A DNA stretch of 64,000 nucleotides from Protaetiibacter sp. GTDB taxonomy: Bacteria > Actinomycetota > Actinomycetes > Actinomycetales > Microbacteriaceae. This document shows positions 33,241 to 43,173 of this stretch, piece by piece; positions within the stretch are counted from its first letter, which is position 1, and each line of letters begins with the position of its first letter. A model generated the notes under the pieces. That model ran no database searches. It had not been told where the DNA came from and saw only the letters and a program-made list of their open reading frames with translations. The position numbers and the translations under genes were made by a program. The stretch is from contig JASLGG010000051.1 in NCBI GenBank assembly GCA_030150265.1, positions 108,162-172,161 of the forward strand. The letters run 5' to 3'.

Positions 33241-33693
33241 CTACTTGGCCGCGACGACGTCCAGCTGCAGAGCCGCGACGACGTCCTGGCGCAGACGCAC
33301 CGACGCCTCGTGACGCCCGGTCGCCTTGACGGGCGCCGCGAGCTCGATGGCCTGCTTGTCGAGCGTGCCGAGGCCGGCGGCCTCGACCGCGGCGACGACA
33401 TCCGCCGTCTTGACGGAGCCGAACAGACGGCCCTCGCGGCCGGCCTTGACCGACAGCTTGATCGTCCCGGCCTCGAGCTTCGCCTTGAGCGCCTGGGCCT
33501 CTTCGAGGGTGGCGAGCTCGCGGGCGGCGCGGGCCGCCTTGATCTGCTCGATCTGCTTCTCGCCGCCACGGCTCCACGCCACGGCGAAGCCCTGCGGGAT
33601 GAGGTAGTTGCGGGCGTAGCCGTTCTTGACCTCGACGACGTCACCGGCCGAACCGAGACCGGTCACCTCCGAGGTGAGGATGAGCTTCGACAT
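33241..33693 (-). CDS. rplI: 50S ribosomal protein L9
   Basis: 150 residues, starting at ATG 33693 with the conserved MSKLILTSEVTGLG and the N-domain phrase VVEVKNGYARNYLIPQGFA. Last gene of the rpsF-ssb-rpsR-rplI operon. The two-domain L9 architecture with a central helix is intact. Confidence 0.96.
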   Translation of the reverse strand: MSKLILTSEVTGLGSAGDVVEVKNGYARNYLIPQGFAVAWSRGGEKQIEQIKAARAARELATLEEAQALKAKLEAGTIKLSVKAGREGRLFGSVKTADVVAAVEAAGLGTLDKQAIELAAPVKATGRHEASVRLRQDVVAALQLDVVAAK

Positions 33694-33703
33694 TCCGGCC
33701 CCC

Positions 33704-33967
33704 TTAGCGGCCCGAGCCCGCGTACGGGAGGAGCGCCATCTCGCGCGCGTTCTTGACGGCGCGGGCGATGAGACGCTGCTCCTGCACGGAGACACCGGTG
33801 ATGCGGCGGGCGCGGATCTTGCCGCGCTCCGAGACGAACTTGCGGAGGGTCGCGACGTCCTTGTAGTCGATCACGCCCACCTTGATGGACTTCGCCGGAG
33901 CGGCGTTCTTGCCGCCCTTGGCGCTGCGCTTGCGGCGGTCCTGGCCGCCGCTGCTCTTTCCAGCCAT
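33704..33967 (-). CDS. rpsR: 30S ribosomal protein S18
   Basis: 87 residues; conserved core IDYKDVATLRKFVSERGKI and RARRITGV. It has no cysteine, so it is a C-minus form. Third gene of the S6-ssb-S18-L9 operon, starting 41 bp after ssb. Confidence 0.95.
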   Translation of the reverse strand: MAGKSSGGQDRRKRSAKGGKNAAPAKSIKVGVIDYKDVATLRKFVSERGKIRARRITGVSVQEQRLIARAVKNAREMALLPYAGSGR

Positions 33968-34008
33968 TGCTGTGCTTCTTCCTTAGCTTGTGTGTGCTGA
34001 TCCGCGGA

Positions 34009-34497
34009 TCAGAACGGGGTGTCGTCCGAGTAGGAGCCGCCGGGGGTGTTCCACACGTCGCCCGAGTCGGCGGGAGCGGATGCCGCCCACGGCTCCTCGG
34101 CGACGGCGCCCTGCGAGCGGCCACCGCCGCCGCCGGATGCACGGGTCACCTGCGCGGTCGCGTAGCGGAGGCTCGGGCCGATCTCGTCGACCTCGAGCTC
34201 GATCGCGGTGCGCTTGTTGCCGTCGCGGTCGTCGTAGGAGCGCTGCTTGAGGCGGCCGGTCGCGATGACGCGGCTGCCCTTCGTCAGCGAACCGGCGACG
34301 TGCTCGGCGAACTCACGCCAGCAGGACGCGCGGAGGAACAGCGCCTCGCCGTCCTTCCACTCGTTGCTCGCCCGATCGAAGGTGCGCGGCGTCGACGCGA
34401 TCGTGAAGTTCGCGACGGCGAGCCCGGACTGCGTGTAGCGCAGCTCGGGGTCCGCCGTGAGGTTGCCCACGACCGTGATGATCGTCTCGCCGGCCAT
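34009..34497 (-). CDS. ssb: Single-stranded DNA-binding protein
   Basis: A 162-residue SSB with one OB fold (residues 1-110: TVVGNLTADPELRYTQSG, SRVIATGRLKQRSYDD) and a glycine-rich linker ending in the acidic tip SDDTPF used to recruit repair and replication partners. It starts at ATG 34497, 3 bp after the rpsF stop. This is the housekeeping SSB location in actinobacteria. Confidence 0.96.
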   Translation of the reverse strand: MAGETIITVVGNLTADPELRYTQSGLAVANFTIASTPRTFDRASNEWKDGEALFLRASCWREFAEHVAGSLTKGSRVIATGRLKQRSYDDRDGNKRTAIELEVDEIGPSLRYATAQVTRASGGGGGRSQGAVAEEPWAASAPADSGDVWNTPGGSYSDDTPF

Positions 34498-34500
34498 GGC

Positions 34501-34908
34501 CTACTCGGCGTCCTTCTCGGCCGCTGCCTTCGCGGCGGGCTTCTCGGCAGGGGCCTTGGCCGCCTTGCGGGCGGCCTTCTGCGCCTCGGCCTCGGCGTGC
34601 TTGCCGGCGCGGGCGACGGCCTCCTCGGCGCGGAGCACCTTGGTGCGCAGCACGGCCTCGGAGAGCTTCAGCTGGCGGTCGAGCTCGAGGGTGGCCTCGC
34701 TCGTGGCGGTGAAGTTGACGACGGCGTAGATGCCCTCGGACTTCTTCGCGATCTCGTACGCCAGGCGGCGACGGCCCCAGATGTCGACGTTCTCGATGGT
34801 GCCCCCGTCGTTGCGGATGACGCCGAGGAACTTGTCCAGGCTGGGTGCGACGGTGCGCTCATCGATCTCGGGATCGAGAATCACCATCAACTCGTACTGA
34901 TGCGTCAT
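34501..34908 (-). CDS. rpsF: 30S ribosomal protein S6
   Basis: A 135-residue S6: the conserved MTHQYELMVILDPEIDERTV start and GRRRLAYEIAKKSEGIY. After the ~95-residue S6 core it has an alanine/lysine-rich extension of about 40 residues (KAARKAAKAPAEKPAAKAA), longer than typical. The ATG at 34908 has GGAGGTGGG upstream. First gene of the operon. Confidence 0.95.
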   Translation of the reverse strand: MTHQYELMVILDPEIDERTVAPSLDKFLGVIRNDGGTIENVDIWGRRRLAYEIAKKSEGIYAVVNFTATSEATLELDRQLKLSEAVLRTKVLRAEEAVARAGKHAEAEAQKAARKAAKAPAEKPAAKAAAEKDAE

Positions 34909-35004
34909 TGACCCACCTCCTTCGGACTAGAACGGCTGCAGGCTGTCTGCAGCAGGAGGGTTGAATGCATCTGCCCACGCGCGCGAGCACGCGGGCAACC
35001 TGGA

Positions 35005-35010
35005 TATCTT
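35005..35010 (+). promoter_or_regulatory. -10 element of a probable leaderless promoter for the LacI-type gene
   Basis: TATCTT is followed by 6 nt and the ATG at 35017. Confidence 0.45.
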
Positions 35011-35016
35011 ACATGG

Positions 35017-36033
35017 ATGACCACACCGCCGGCCAGGCGCCCCACCCTCGCGGATGTGGCCCGGATCGCGGGCACCTCCACGACCGTGGTGAGCTACGTC
35101 GTGAACGGCACCGACAGGCCGGTCGCCGCGGACACCCGAGCGCGCGTGCTCGCCGCGATCGCCGAGCTGGGGTACCGCCCGAATCGCGCCGCGCGCGCCC
35201 TGCGGGTGCGAAGCCGCCAGTTCATCGGCCTCGTGGTGCCCGCCGCAGCGGACCCCTTCTACGTCGCCTTCGCGGACGCCGTCCAGGCCGCCGCGATGCG
35301 TCACGGATACCTGACGCTCACGGGCAGCTCCGGGTTCGACCCGGAGCAGGAGTCGGCGCTGCTCGAGGGACTGCTCGACGAGGACGCCGCCGGGATCATC
35401 CTGGTGGGGCTCGGGGACTCGCGTGACCTGCGCTCGCTGCTGGAGAGCTCGCCGACGCGAGCGGTGTTCCTGCATCATCGACCGCCCGGCCTGTCGGGAC
35501 CGCTGGTGACCGTCGACGACCGCGGCTGGGCGCGCTCCGCCACCGAGCACCTGCTCGAGCACGGTCACCGCAGGATCGCGCTGCTGACGCACGCGAACGA
35601 CGACGGTCCCGTGGGCGAGAGGATGCTCGGCTGGCGGGACGCGATCACCTCGGCCGGCGCAGACGGGCAGCTCTGGCGCGCTGCGGGCTACGACCGCCAG
35701 TCCGCCTCCCGGGCCGTGAGCGCCGGACTGGACGCCGCGCATCCGCGCCCGACCGCCGTGATGGTGGCGACGGACGAGCTCGCCTTCGGCGCGCTGCACG
35801 CCTTCGCGCAACGGGGGATCGACGTGCCCGGCGACATCGCGGTGCTCGCCTTCGACGGCGTCCGCGAGGCGAGCACGAGCGTGCCCGAGCTCTCGACGGT
35901 CGCCGAGCCGTTCGAGGCGATGGGCGCCGCGGCGGTGGGCCTGCTGCTCGACGGCGGCGAGGACGACCTCGTCTTCGACTGCGAGCTCATCCCGCGCGAC
36001 AGCTGCGGGTGCGGCACCGCACGCCCGCGCTGA
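35017..36033 (+). CDS. LacI/GalR-family transcriptional regulator
   Basis: 338 residues: an N-terminal helix-turn-helix (residues 7-55: TLADVARIAGTSTTVVSYVVNG, with hinge helix RPNRAARALR) and a periplasmic-binding-like ligand domain. The C-terminal CELIPRDSCGCG tail is characteristic of many family members. The gene converges on the transporter operon (7 bp between their ends) and is the obvious candidate to regulate it; a LacI-type operator candidate lies before the first gene of that operon (41648-41663). The inducer is not known but may be a nucleoside or purine. Confidence 0.9.
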   Translation: MTTPPARRPTLADVARIAGTSTTVVSYVVNGTDRPVAADTRARVLAAIAELGYRPNRAARALRVRSRQFIGLVVPAAADPFYVAFADAVQAAAMRHGYLTLTGSSGFDPEQESALLEGLLDEDAAGIILVGLGDSRDLRSLLESSPTRAVFLHHRPPGLSGPLVTVDDRGWARSATEHLLEHGHRRIALLTHANDDGPVGERMLGWRDAITSAGADGQLWRAAGYDRQSASRAVSAGLDAAHPRPTAVMVATDELAFGALHAFAQRGIDVPGDIAVLAFDGVREASTSVPELSTVAEPFEAMGAAAVGLLLDGGEDDLVFDCELIPRDSCGCGTARPR

Positions 36034-36040
36034 GGAGCAA

Positions 36041-37012
36041 TCAGCCGGAGCCGGCGCGCGATCCGGTGAGCGACGCCCGGCGACGTCGCCGCGGCCGCAG
36101 CGGGTCGGATCGGCCGCGCTTGGTCTCGCGCCAGGCGAAGAAGCCGAGCCCGACGAGCGTGGCGATGTAGGGGATCGTCTGCACCAGCTGGCTCGGGATG
36201 TCGAGGTTGCCGAGCCGGATCGACAGCGCCTCGAAGAACCCGAAGGCGAGCGCCGCGATGCCGACGCCGAGCGGGCGCATCCCGCCGAGGAAGATCGCCG
36301 CGAGCGCGATGAAGCCGCGCCCCGCCGTCATGTCGCGGAGGAAGTTGGAGACGTACCCCATCGACAGGAAGGCTCCGGCCGTGCCGGCCAGCGCGCCGCA
36401 GACGATGACGGCGGCGTACTGCAGGCGCTTCACGTCGATCCCGGCCGTCGCGGCCGCCACCGGGTTCTGCCCGATCGCCCGCAGGTGGGTGCCGAACACC
36501 GATCGGGCGAGCATGAAGGCCACCGCGCCCCACACCAGGAACGCCGCGTAGGTGAGCACATGCTGGCCGAGCAGCACGTCGCCGAGGAAGGGGACCCCCG
36601 CGAAGGGCCCCGCCTCGAGGGTCGGCAGCTGGTGGCGCCCGAGGCTCGAGGTGCCCGACTTGTCGCCGAGCAGCGAGTAGACCACGAAGATCGTGAGGCC
36701 ACCCGCCAGCAGGTTGAGCCCGATGCCGACGATGATCGGGTCGGCGCCGAACTCGAGGTGCAGGATGCCCAGCAGCACGCCGATGAGCGCGCCGGCGGCG
36801 ATGGCGGCGAGCAGGCCGAGCCAGGGGCTTCCCGTGAAGCCTCCGACCAGCGCGCCGGCGCACGCGCCGCTCAGCATCGAGCCCTCCAGGGTGATGTTCG
36901 GCACGCCGGCGGTCTCGGAGATCAGGCCGCCCATCGCGGCGAGCAGCAGCGGTGTCGCGACGCGCAGCACTGCGGCGAGCAGCAGCGTCGAGAAGAGCGC
37001 ATCCCAGATCAT
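36041..37012 (-). CDS. Nucleoside-type ABC transporter permease (second)
   Basis: A 323-residue inner-membrane permease of the branched-chain amino acid/nucleoside permease family (as in YufQ/NupQ): RVATPLLLAAMGGLISETAGVPNITLEG near the start and SGTSSLGR, about nine hydrophobic segments. It starts at ATG 37012, overlapping the stop of the other permease (37009-37012). Last gene of the operon. Confidence 0.88.
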   Translation of the reverse strand: MIWDALFSTLLLAAVLRVATPLLLAAMGGLISETAGVPNITLEGSMLSGACAGALVGGFTGSPWLGLLAAIAAGALIGVLLGILHLEFGADPIIVGIGLNLLAGGLTIFVVYSLLGDKSGTSSLGRHQLPTLEAGPFAGVPFLGDVLLGQHVLTYAAFLVWGAVAFMLARSVFGTHLRAIGQNPVAAATAGIDVKRLQYAAVIVCGALAGTAGAFLSMGYVSNFLRDMTAGRGFIALAAIFLGGMRPLGVGIAALAFGFFEALSIRLGNLDIPSQLVQTIPYIATLVGLGFFAWRETKRGRSDPLRPRRRRRASLTGSRAGSG

Positions 37013-38147
37013 GCGTGTGCTCCCGCCTCGAGTCGCCGTTGTCGTCGCCGTCTCACGAGGCTCATGACGAACTGCGAGGTGACCAGCAGCACGATGAGCG
37101 CCTGGATGACGTTGACGATCTCGGTTCCGACCGAGAGCTCCTGCTCCATGACGTCGCCGCCGATCTTGAGGTAGCTGTAGAAGAACGCCGCGAACGGGAT
37201 CACGATCGGGTTGTTGCGGGCGAGGATCGCGATCATGATGCCCGTGAACCCGGTGCCGACGGAGAGCGTCAGCAGTGCGCGACCGTTGACGCCCTGCACG
37301 AGGTGGGCGCCCGCGATCCCGGCGATCGCCCCGCTGATGACGAACGACAGCATGATGACGCGGCGCGACGAGATGCCCCCGTAGCCCGCGAAGAGGCGAT
37401 TGCTGCCGGTCATCCGCACCTCGTAGCCGAGGCTCGTGCGGCGGAGGATCGCCCACACCGCGACCGTGAGGATCGGCACCAGCAGCACCGCGAGGTTCGC
37501 CTGGTCGAAGCTCACCCCGGTCAGCTGGGTGAAGGTCGGGATGAGCGCCTCGCTCGGCAGGTAGGGCGAGGCGACGCTCGTCGAGCCCTGAGCGGTGAGG
37601 AAGGTGGTCAGCACGTAGCCGTAGACGCGCACCAGAACGGTGTTGAGCATGAGACTCGACACGAGCTCGTTGGCGCCGAACGTCGCCTTCATCCAGCCGG
37701 GCACGAAGCCCACGATCGCCCCCGCGATCATCGCTGCGATGACCGGGACGATGATCGCGACGCCCGGAGGCATCGGGAAGGCGAGCGCCACGACAGCCGC
37801 CGCGAGCGCCCCCATGTAGAGCTGCCCCTCGGCGCCGAGGCTCATGAGCCCGGCCCGGAACGGGATCGCCACCGAGAGCCCCAGGATGGTGAGCGTCGTG
37901 GTGTCGATGAGCACCCGGCCGATGCGGGTGCTGCGCGAGAACGGACCGGTCAGCAGCCACTCGTACGCTGCCACGGCATCCTTGCCGACGATCAGCAGGA
38001 TGACGAAGCAGATCGCCAGGGCGATGAGGATCGTCACGATCATCGCCGCGAAGGAGGCGACGAGGTCCTTGCGTCGTTGCCCGCGCACACGGGCCCGGGC
38101 GCGGGCGCGCTCGTCGCTCGGGACCGCGGAGACGGACTCGGTCGTGG

Positions 38148-38151
<4 letters not shown>
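37009..38151 (-). CDS. Nucleoside-type ABC transporter permease (first)
   Basis: A 380-residue permease of the YufP/NupP type: LSVAIPFRAGLMSLGAEGQLYMGAL and MIAGAIVGFVPGWMKATFGANELVSSLMLN are the family landmarks. It starts at ATG 38151, in a 4-bp overlap with the ATPase stop. An extra basic N-terminal cytoplasmic tail precedes the first segment. It pairs with the second permease to form the channel. Confidence 0.9.
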
Positions 38152-39734
<1,583 letters not shown>

Positions 39735-39735
39735 G

Positions 39736-40836
39736 TCAGAACGCGGTTGCGACCTTGACCGAGCCGGACTTGACGGCCTCGGCCGCCTTCTCCAGCTGCG
39801 CCGCGATGTCGGCCGGGACCAGCTTCGCGAAGTTCTCGTTCTCGGTCGCGAGGGCGACACCGCCCTCGGCGATGCCGACGTTCTCGGCGGCGCCGTAGAC
39901 GAGGGTGCCGTCCCGGTGCAGCTGAGCGGCACGGAGCAGGGCCGCGTCGACGTTCTTGACCATCGAGGTCAGGATGGTGTCGCGCAGCTGCGCGTCGTCG
40001 ATCGTCTGGTACTGATCGGAGTCGACGCCCACGGAGTAGCGTCCGGCATCGGCCGCGGCCTCCATGACGCCCGCACCCGATCCGCCCGCGACACCCCAGA
40101 CGACGCCCGCGCCCTGCTCGAACATCGCGGTCGCGATCTCCTTGCCGCGCGCCGGGTCGTTGAAGGCCTTGTCGCCGCCGACGTACTGCACGATGACGTC
40201 ATCCGCCTTGCCGCCCGCGTCGACGAAGCCGTTGGTGAAGCCCGCGATGAAGTCGTTGATGACGGGGATGTCCTGTCCGCCGATCACACCGGCCTTGGTG
40301 AGGCCCTCGGCCCCGGGCAGCGCACCCGCCGCGAGCTCGAGCTGCACGAGGTAGCCCACGAGATAGGAGCCCTCGTTCTGCTTGAAGGTCACCGAGTACA
40401 CGTTCTCGCAGCGGTTGGAGCAGCCGACCTTGCCGGTGTAGTCCGGCGGCGCGTCGTAGACCCAGAACTTCTTGTCGGGGTACTGCGGGGCCACGCGGCC
40501 GATGTAGTCGGACATGCTGTACGAGCCGGCGACCAGGATGTCGTAGTCGTCGCCCGCCGCGGCGTCTGCCAGGCCCGACTCCCAGGTGCTCTCGTCGTAG
40601 CCGAGCTCGACCGTCTTGACGGTGTAGTCCAGCGTGTCGGCCGCCTCGGTGAGGCCGCGGTAGGCGGAGTCGATGAACGACTTGTCGCCGAGCGTGCCGT
40701 TGATGACGTACTTGATGCGGATTCCGTCGCCGGCGTCATCGCCGCCGCTGCCGCCCGGGGCGGTCGTCGCGCAGGCGCTCAGCACGAGCGCGGCTGCGGT
40801 GGCGATCGCAGCGGCGAGCAGTGATCTCTTCTTCAT
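39736..40836 (-). CDS. BMP-family substrate-binding lipoprotein
   Basis: A 366-residue lipoprotein (signal peptide with lipobox LSAC, Cys22) of the BMP/PnrA family, which bind purine nucleosides: GDKSFIDSAYRGL, AGSYSMSDYIGRVAPQYPDKKFWVYD, and NEGSYLVGYL, and the C-terminal SVKVATAF. It delivers substrate to the permeases encoded downstream. The typical WD repeat of other binding proteins is absent, as expected. Confidence 0.92.
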   Translation of the reverse strand: MKKRSLLAAAIATAAALVLSACATTAPGGSGGDDAGDGIRIKYVINGTLGDKSFIDSAYRGLTEAADTLDYTVKTVELGYDESTWESGLADAAAGDDYDILVAGSYSMSDYIGRVAPQYPDKKFWVYDAPPDYTGKVGCSNRCENVYSVTFKQNEGSYLVGYLVQLELAAGALPGAEGLTKAGVIGGQDIPVINDFIAGFTNGFVDAGGKADDVIVQYVGGDKAFNDPARGKEIATAMFEQGAGVVWGVAGGSGAGVMEAAADAGRYSVGVDSDQYQTIDDAQLRDTILTSMVKNVDAALLRAAQLHRDGTLVYGAAENVGIAEGGVALATENENFAKLVPADIAAQLEKAAEAVKSGSVKVATAF

Positions 40837-40872
40837 GGTGTTCTCCTGATGAGTGCAGTGGTGCGGTGGGTC

Positions 40873-41640
40873 TCAGTCGGCGCTCTCGCGGGCGGCCGCG
40901 AGCTGGGCCAGGATCGGGATGGTGGCGAGCTGGTCGGGCTGTACGAGCTGCCAGTCGATGCCGCGCACCTCGACGCGCGGGCTCGTCGTCCGGTAGGCGG
41001 CCTCCTCCGTCACGACCCAGTCGATCGTGGAGTCGGTCGGCGTCATCGGCAGCTCCTCGTCGGGCACGATGCTGAGCGGGTGCACCGTCGAGGCGATGAC
41101 GGTGCCGCTGACGACGGCGCCCGCGTCGCGCAGCAGCGCGAGCTCGAGGTCGGCGAACCCGGCGCCCTTGCCCGTGCGCCCGCCCGCGATCGTGACCGCG
41201 ACCGAGCCGACGTTGACGAGGTCGATGCGCTTCATCTCCTCGAACGGCACCGGACGGCCATGAGCAATCGCACCGTCCATCGTGGAGGCCTCCTCGAGCG
41301 AGACGCCGCGTGCCGCGAGCGCCTCCGCCTCGAGCTCGATGAAGCAGGGGTAGACCTTGAGCTGCGGATAGGCCATGTAGAGCAGCTTCCCGTCCTGCAG
41401 GGCACGGAGCCGGATGGGCGCCTGGCAGGCATCCGGAGTGCACTTCACAACTGCTGCGTCACGCCAGAAGTCCTGCTGTGCGAGCAGCTCCGCGGCGCGG
41501 TCCGCGCCGTCGAAGTCGGGGATGCTGCCACGCGGGTCGTGGTCGACGGCGCCCGCCTCGTAGAGTGCCGCCCACACCTTCTCACGCAGCGCGTCCTTGC
41601 CCTGATGCCGACCCAGCCACCGCGTCGCCTCGCTTGTCAT
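40873..41640 (-). CDS. 5-formyltetrahydrofolate cyclo-ligase-like protein
   Basis: A 255-residue protein similar to the cyclo-ligase (MTHFS/YgfA) family: LRALQDGKLLYMAYPQL, the ligand-binding VTIAGGRTGKGAGFADLELALL and TVHPLSIVPDEELP. The first gene of the transporter operon. In this family some members act on formyl-folates while others, such as MTHFSD-like proteins, have no known substrate; its place before a nucleoside importer suggests a purine or nucleoside link, by inference. Confidence 0.75.
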   Translation of the reverse strand: MTSEATRWLGRHQGKDALREKVWAALYEAGAVDHDPRGSIPDFDGADRAAELLAQQDFWRDAAVVKCTPDACQAPIRLRALQDGKLLYMAYPQLKVYPCFIELEAEALAARGVSLEEASTMDGAIAHGRPVPFEEMKRIDLVNVGSVAVTIAGGRTGKGAGFADLELALLRDAGAVVSGTVIASTVHPLSIVPDEELPMTPTDSTIDWVVTEEAAYRTTSPRVEVRGIDWQLVQPDQLATIPILAQLAAARESAD

Positions 41641-41647
41641 GCGAAGA

Positions 41648-41663
41648 CTCTAAACGATTGGAT
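41648..41663. promoter_or_regulatory. Candidate LacI-type operator before the transporter operon
   Basis: The core AAACGATT has the AAnCGnTT centre of LacI/GalR operators, with imperfect matching arms (5 of 8 pairs). It lies 8-23 bp upstream of the first gene. A regulator of this family lies at the other end of the operon. Confidence 0.45.
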
Positions 41664-41694
41664 AGGTCGCCTCGCAACATGTTCGGCGACGCGC

Positions 41695-43116
41695 TCAGGA
41701 CCGCGCCGCCCACCAGGCGCGAAGCCGCCCCTCGGCCTCCGCCTCGCCGAGCGGCCCCTCGTCGAGGCGGAGCTCGAGCAGGTGCCGGTAGGCCTCGCCG
41801 ACCTCGGGCCCCGGACGGATGCCGAGGATCGCCATGATCCGCTCCCCGTCGAGATCCGGGCGGATGGCGGCGAGCTCCTCCTCCGCCTCGAGCTCCGCGA
41901 TGCGCGCCTCGAGCTCGTCGTAGGCGCGCTGGAGGCGCACGGCCTTGCGCTGGTTGCGGGTCGTCACGTCCGCACGGGAGAGGATGTGCAGCCGCTCGAG
42001 CTGCTCGCCCGCGTCGCGCACGTACCGGCGCACCGCGGCGTCCGTCCAGCTCGTGTCGGCATAGCCGAAGAAGCGCAGGTGCAGCCGCACGAGCGTCGCG
42101 ACCGCCTTGACGGTGTCGCCGTCGAAGCGCAGCTCGCGCAGGCGCTTGGCGGCGAGCTTGGCGCCGAGCACGTCGTGGTGGTGGAAGCTCACCGCGCCGC
42201 CGGGCTCGATGCGCCGGGTCGCGGGCTTGCCGATGTCGTGCAGCAGCACGGCGAGGCGCAGCACGAGGTCGGGTGCGTGGCCGCGGGACGCCTCGAGCGC
42301 GATCGCCTGCCGCAGCGCCGTGAGCGAGTGCTCGTAGACGTCCTTGTGGTGGGCGTGCTCGTCGATCTCGAGGCGGAGCGCCGGGATCTCCGGCAGCACC
42401 TGCTCGGCGAGGCCGGTGTCGACGAGCACCCGGATGCCGGCCACCGGATCAACCGCGAGCAGGAGCTTGCGGAGCTCGTCGCCGATCCGCTCCGCCGACA
42501 CGATCGAGATGCGGTCCGCCATCGCCTCGATCGCGGCGAGCGCCGCCTCGTCCAGGGCGAAGCCCAGCTGGGCGGCGAAGCGGGCGCCCCGCATCATCCG
42601 GAGCGGGTCGTCGCCGAACGACACCTCGGGCTCGATCGGGGTGCGGAGACGCCGGGCGAGCAGGTCCTCGAGACCGCCCGCGGGGTCCACGAGCACCTTG
42701 CCCGGCAGCCGCAGCGCCATCGCGTTGACCGTGAAGTCGCGGCGCAGCAGATCGCCCTCGAGCGAGTCGCCGAACGCGACGACGGGCTTGCGGGTCGTGC
42801 CGTCGTAGCTGTCGGCGCGGTAGGTGGTGATCTCGACGGTCAGCTCGCCGAGGCGGGCGCCGATCGTGCCGAAGGCGCGGCCGATGTCCCAGTGCGCGTC
42901 GGCGAGCGGGGTCACGATCCGGAGGATCTCGTCGGGCGTCGCGGAGCTCGCGAAGTCGAGGTCGTGCGCCTCCCGCCCGAGGAAGGCGTCGCGCACCGGA
43001 CCGCCCACGAGCGCGAGCTCCTGCCCCGCCGCGGCGAAGGCGGCGGCGAGCGCGCGGATGCGCGGTGAATCCGCGAGCGCCCCGAGGCGCTCCACGGCGG
43101 CGGCGACGGGTTGCAT
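41695..43116 (-). CDS. pcnA: CCA tRNA nucleotidyltransferase with HD domain
   Basis: A 473-residue enzyme that adds the 3' CCA to tRNAs: head-domain GGPVRDAFLG and DLDFAS (catalytic acid pair), RRDFTVNAMAL, a tRNA-binding region, and a C-terminal HD domain with LHDIGKPATRR and HHHDV. The tRNA-Gly of this window lacks CCA, which agrees. Homologous to mycobacterial pcnA (Rv3907c) by gene order. It is divergent to the secreted protein gene. Confidence 0.93.
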   Translation of the reverse strand: MQPVAAAVERLGALADSPRIRALAAAFAAAGQELALVGGPVRDAFLGREAHDLDFASSATPDEILRIVTPLADAHWDIGRAFGTIGARLGELTVEITTYRADSYDGTTRKPVVAFGDSLEGDLLRRDFTVNAMALRLPGKVLVDPAGGLEDLLARRLRTPIEPEVSFGDDPLRMMRGARFAAQLGFALDEAALAAIEAMADRISIVSAERIGDELRKLLLAVDPVAGIRVLVDTGLAEQVLPEIPALRLEIDEHAHHKDVYEHSLTALRQAIALEASRGHAPDLVLRLAVLLHDIGKPATRRIEPGGAVSFHHHDVLGAKLAAKRLRELRFDGDTVKAVATLVRLHLRFFGYADTSWTDAAVRRYVRDAGEQLERLHILSRADVTTRNQRKAVRLQRAYDELEARIAELEAEEELAAIRPDLDGERIMAILGIRPGPEVGEAYRHLLELRLDEGPLGEAEAEGRLRAWWAARS

Positions 43117-43173
43117 AGCCGTCGAGTCTAGACTCGGGGGCATGTCGTCCGTGGGGATCGGGAGCCTTCCGCC

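Noticed and set aside
40837..40872. Purine riboswitch in the nucleoside transporter operon
   Set aside because: The gaps are too short and no conserved purine aptamer core was seen upstream of the first gene.
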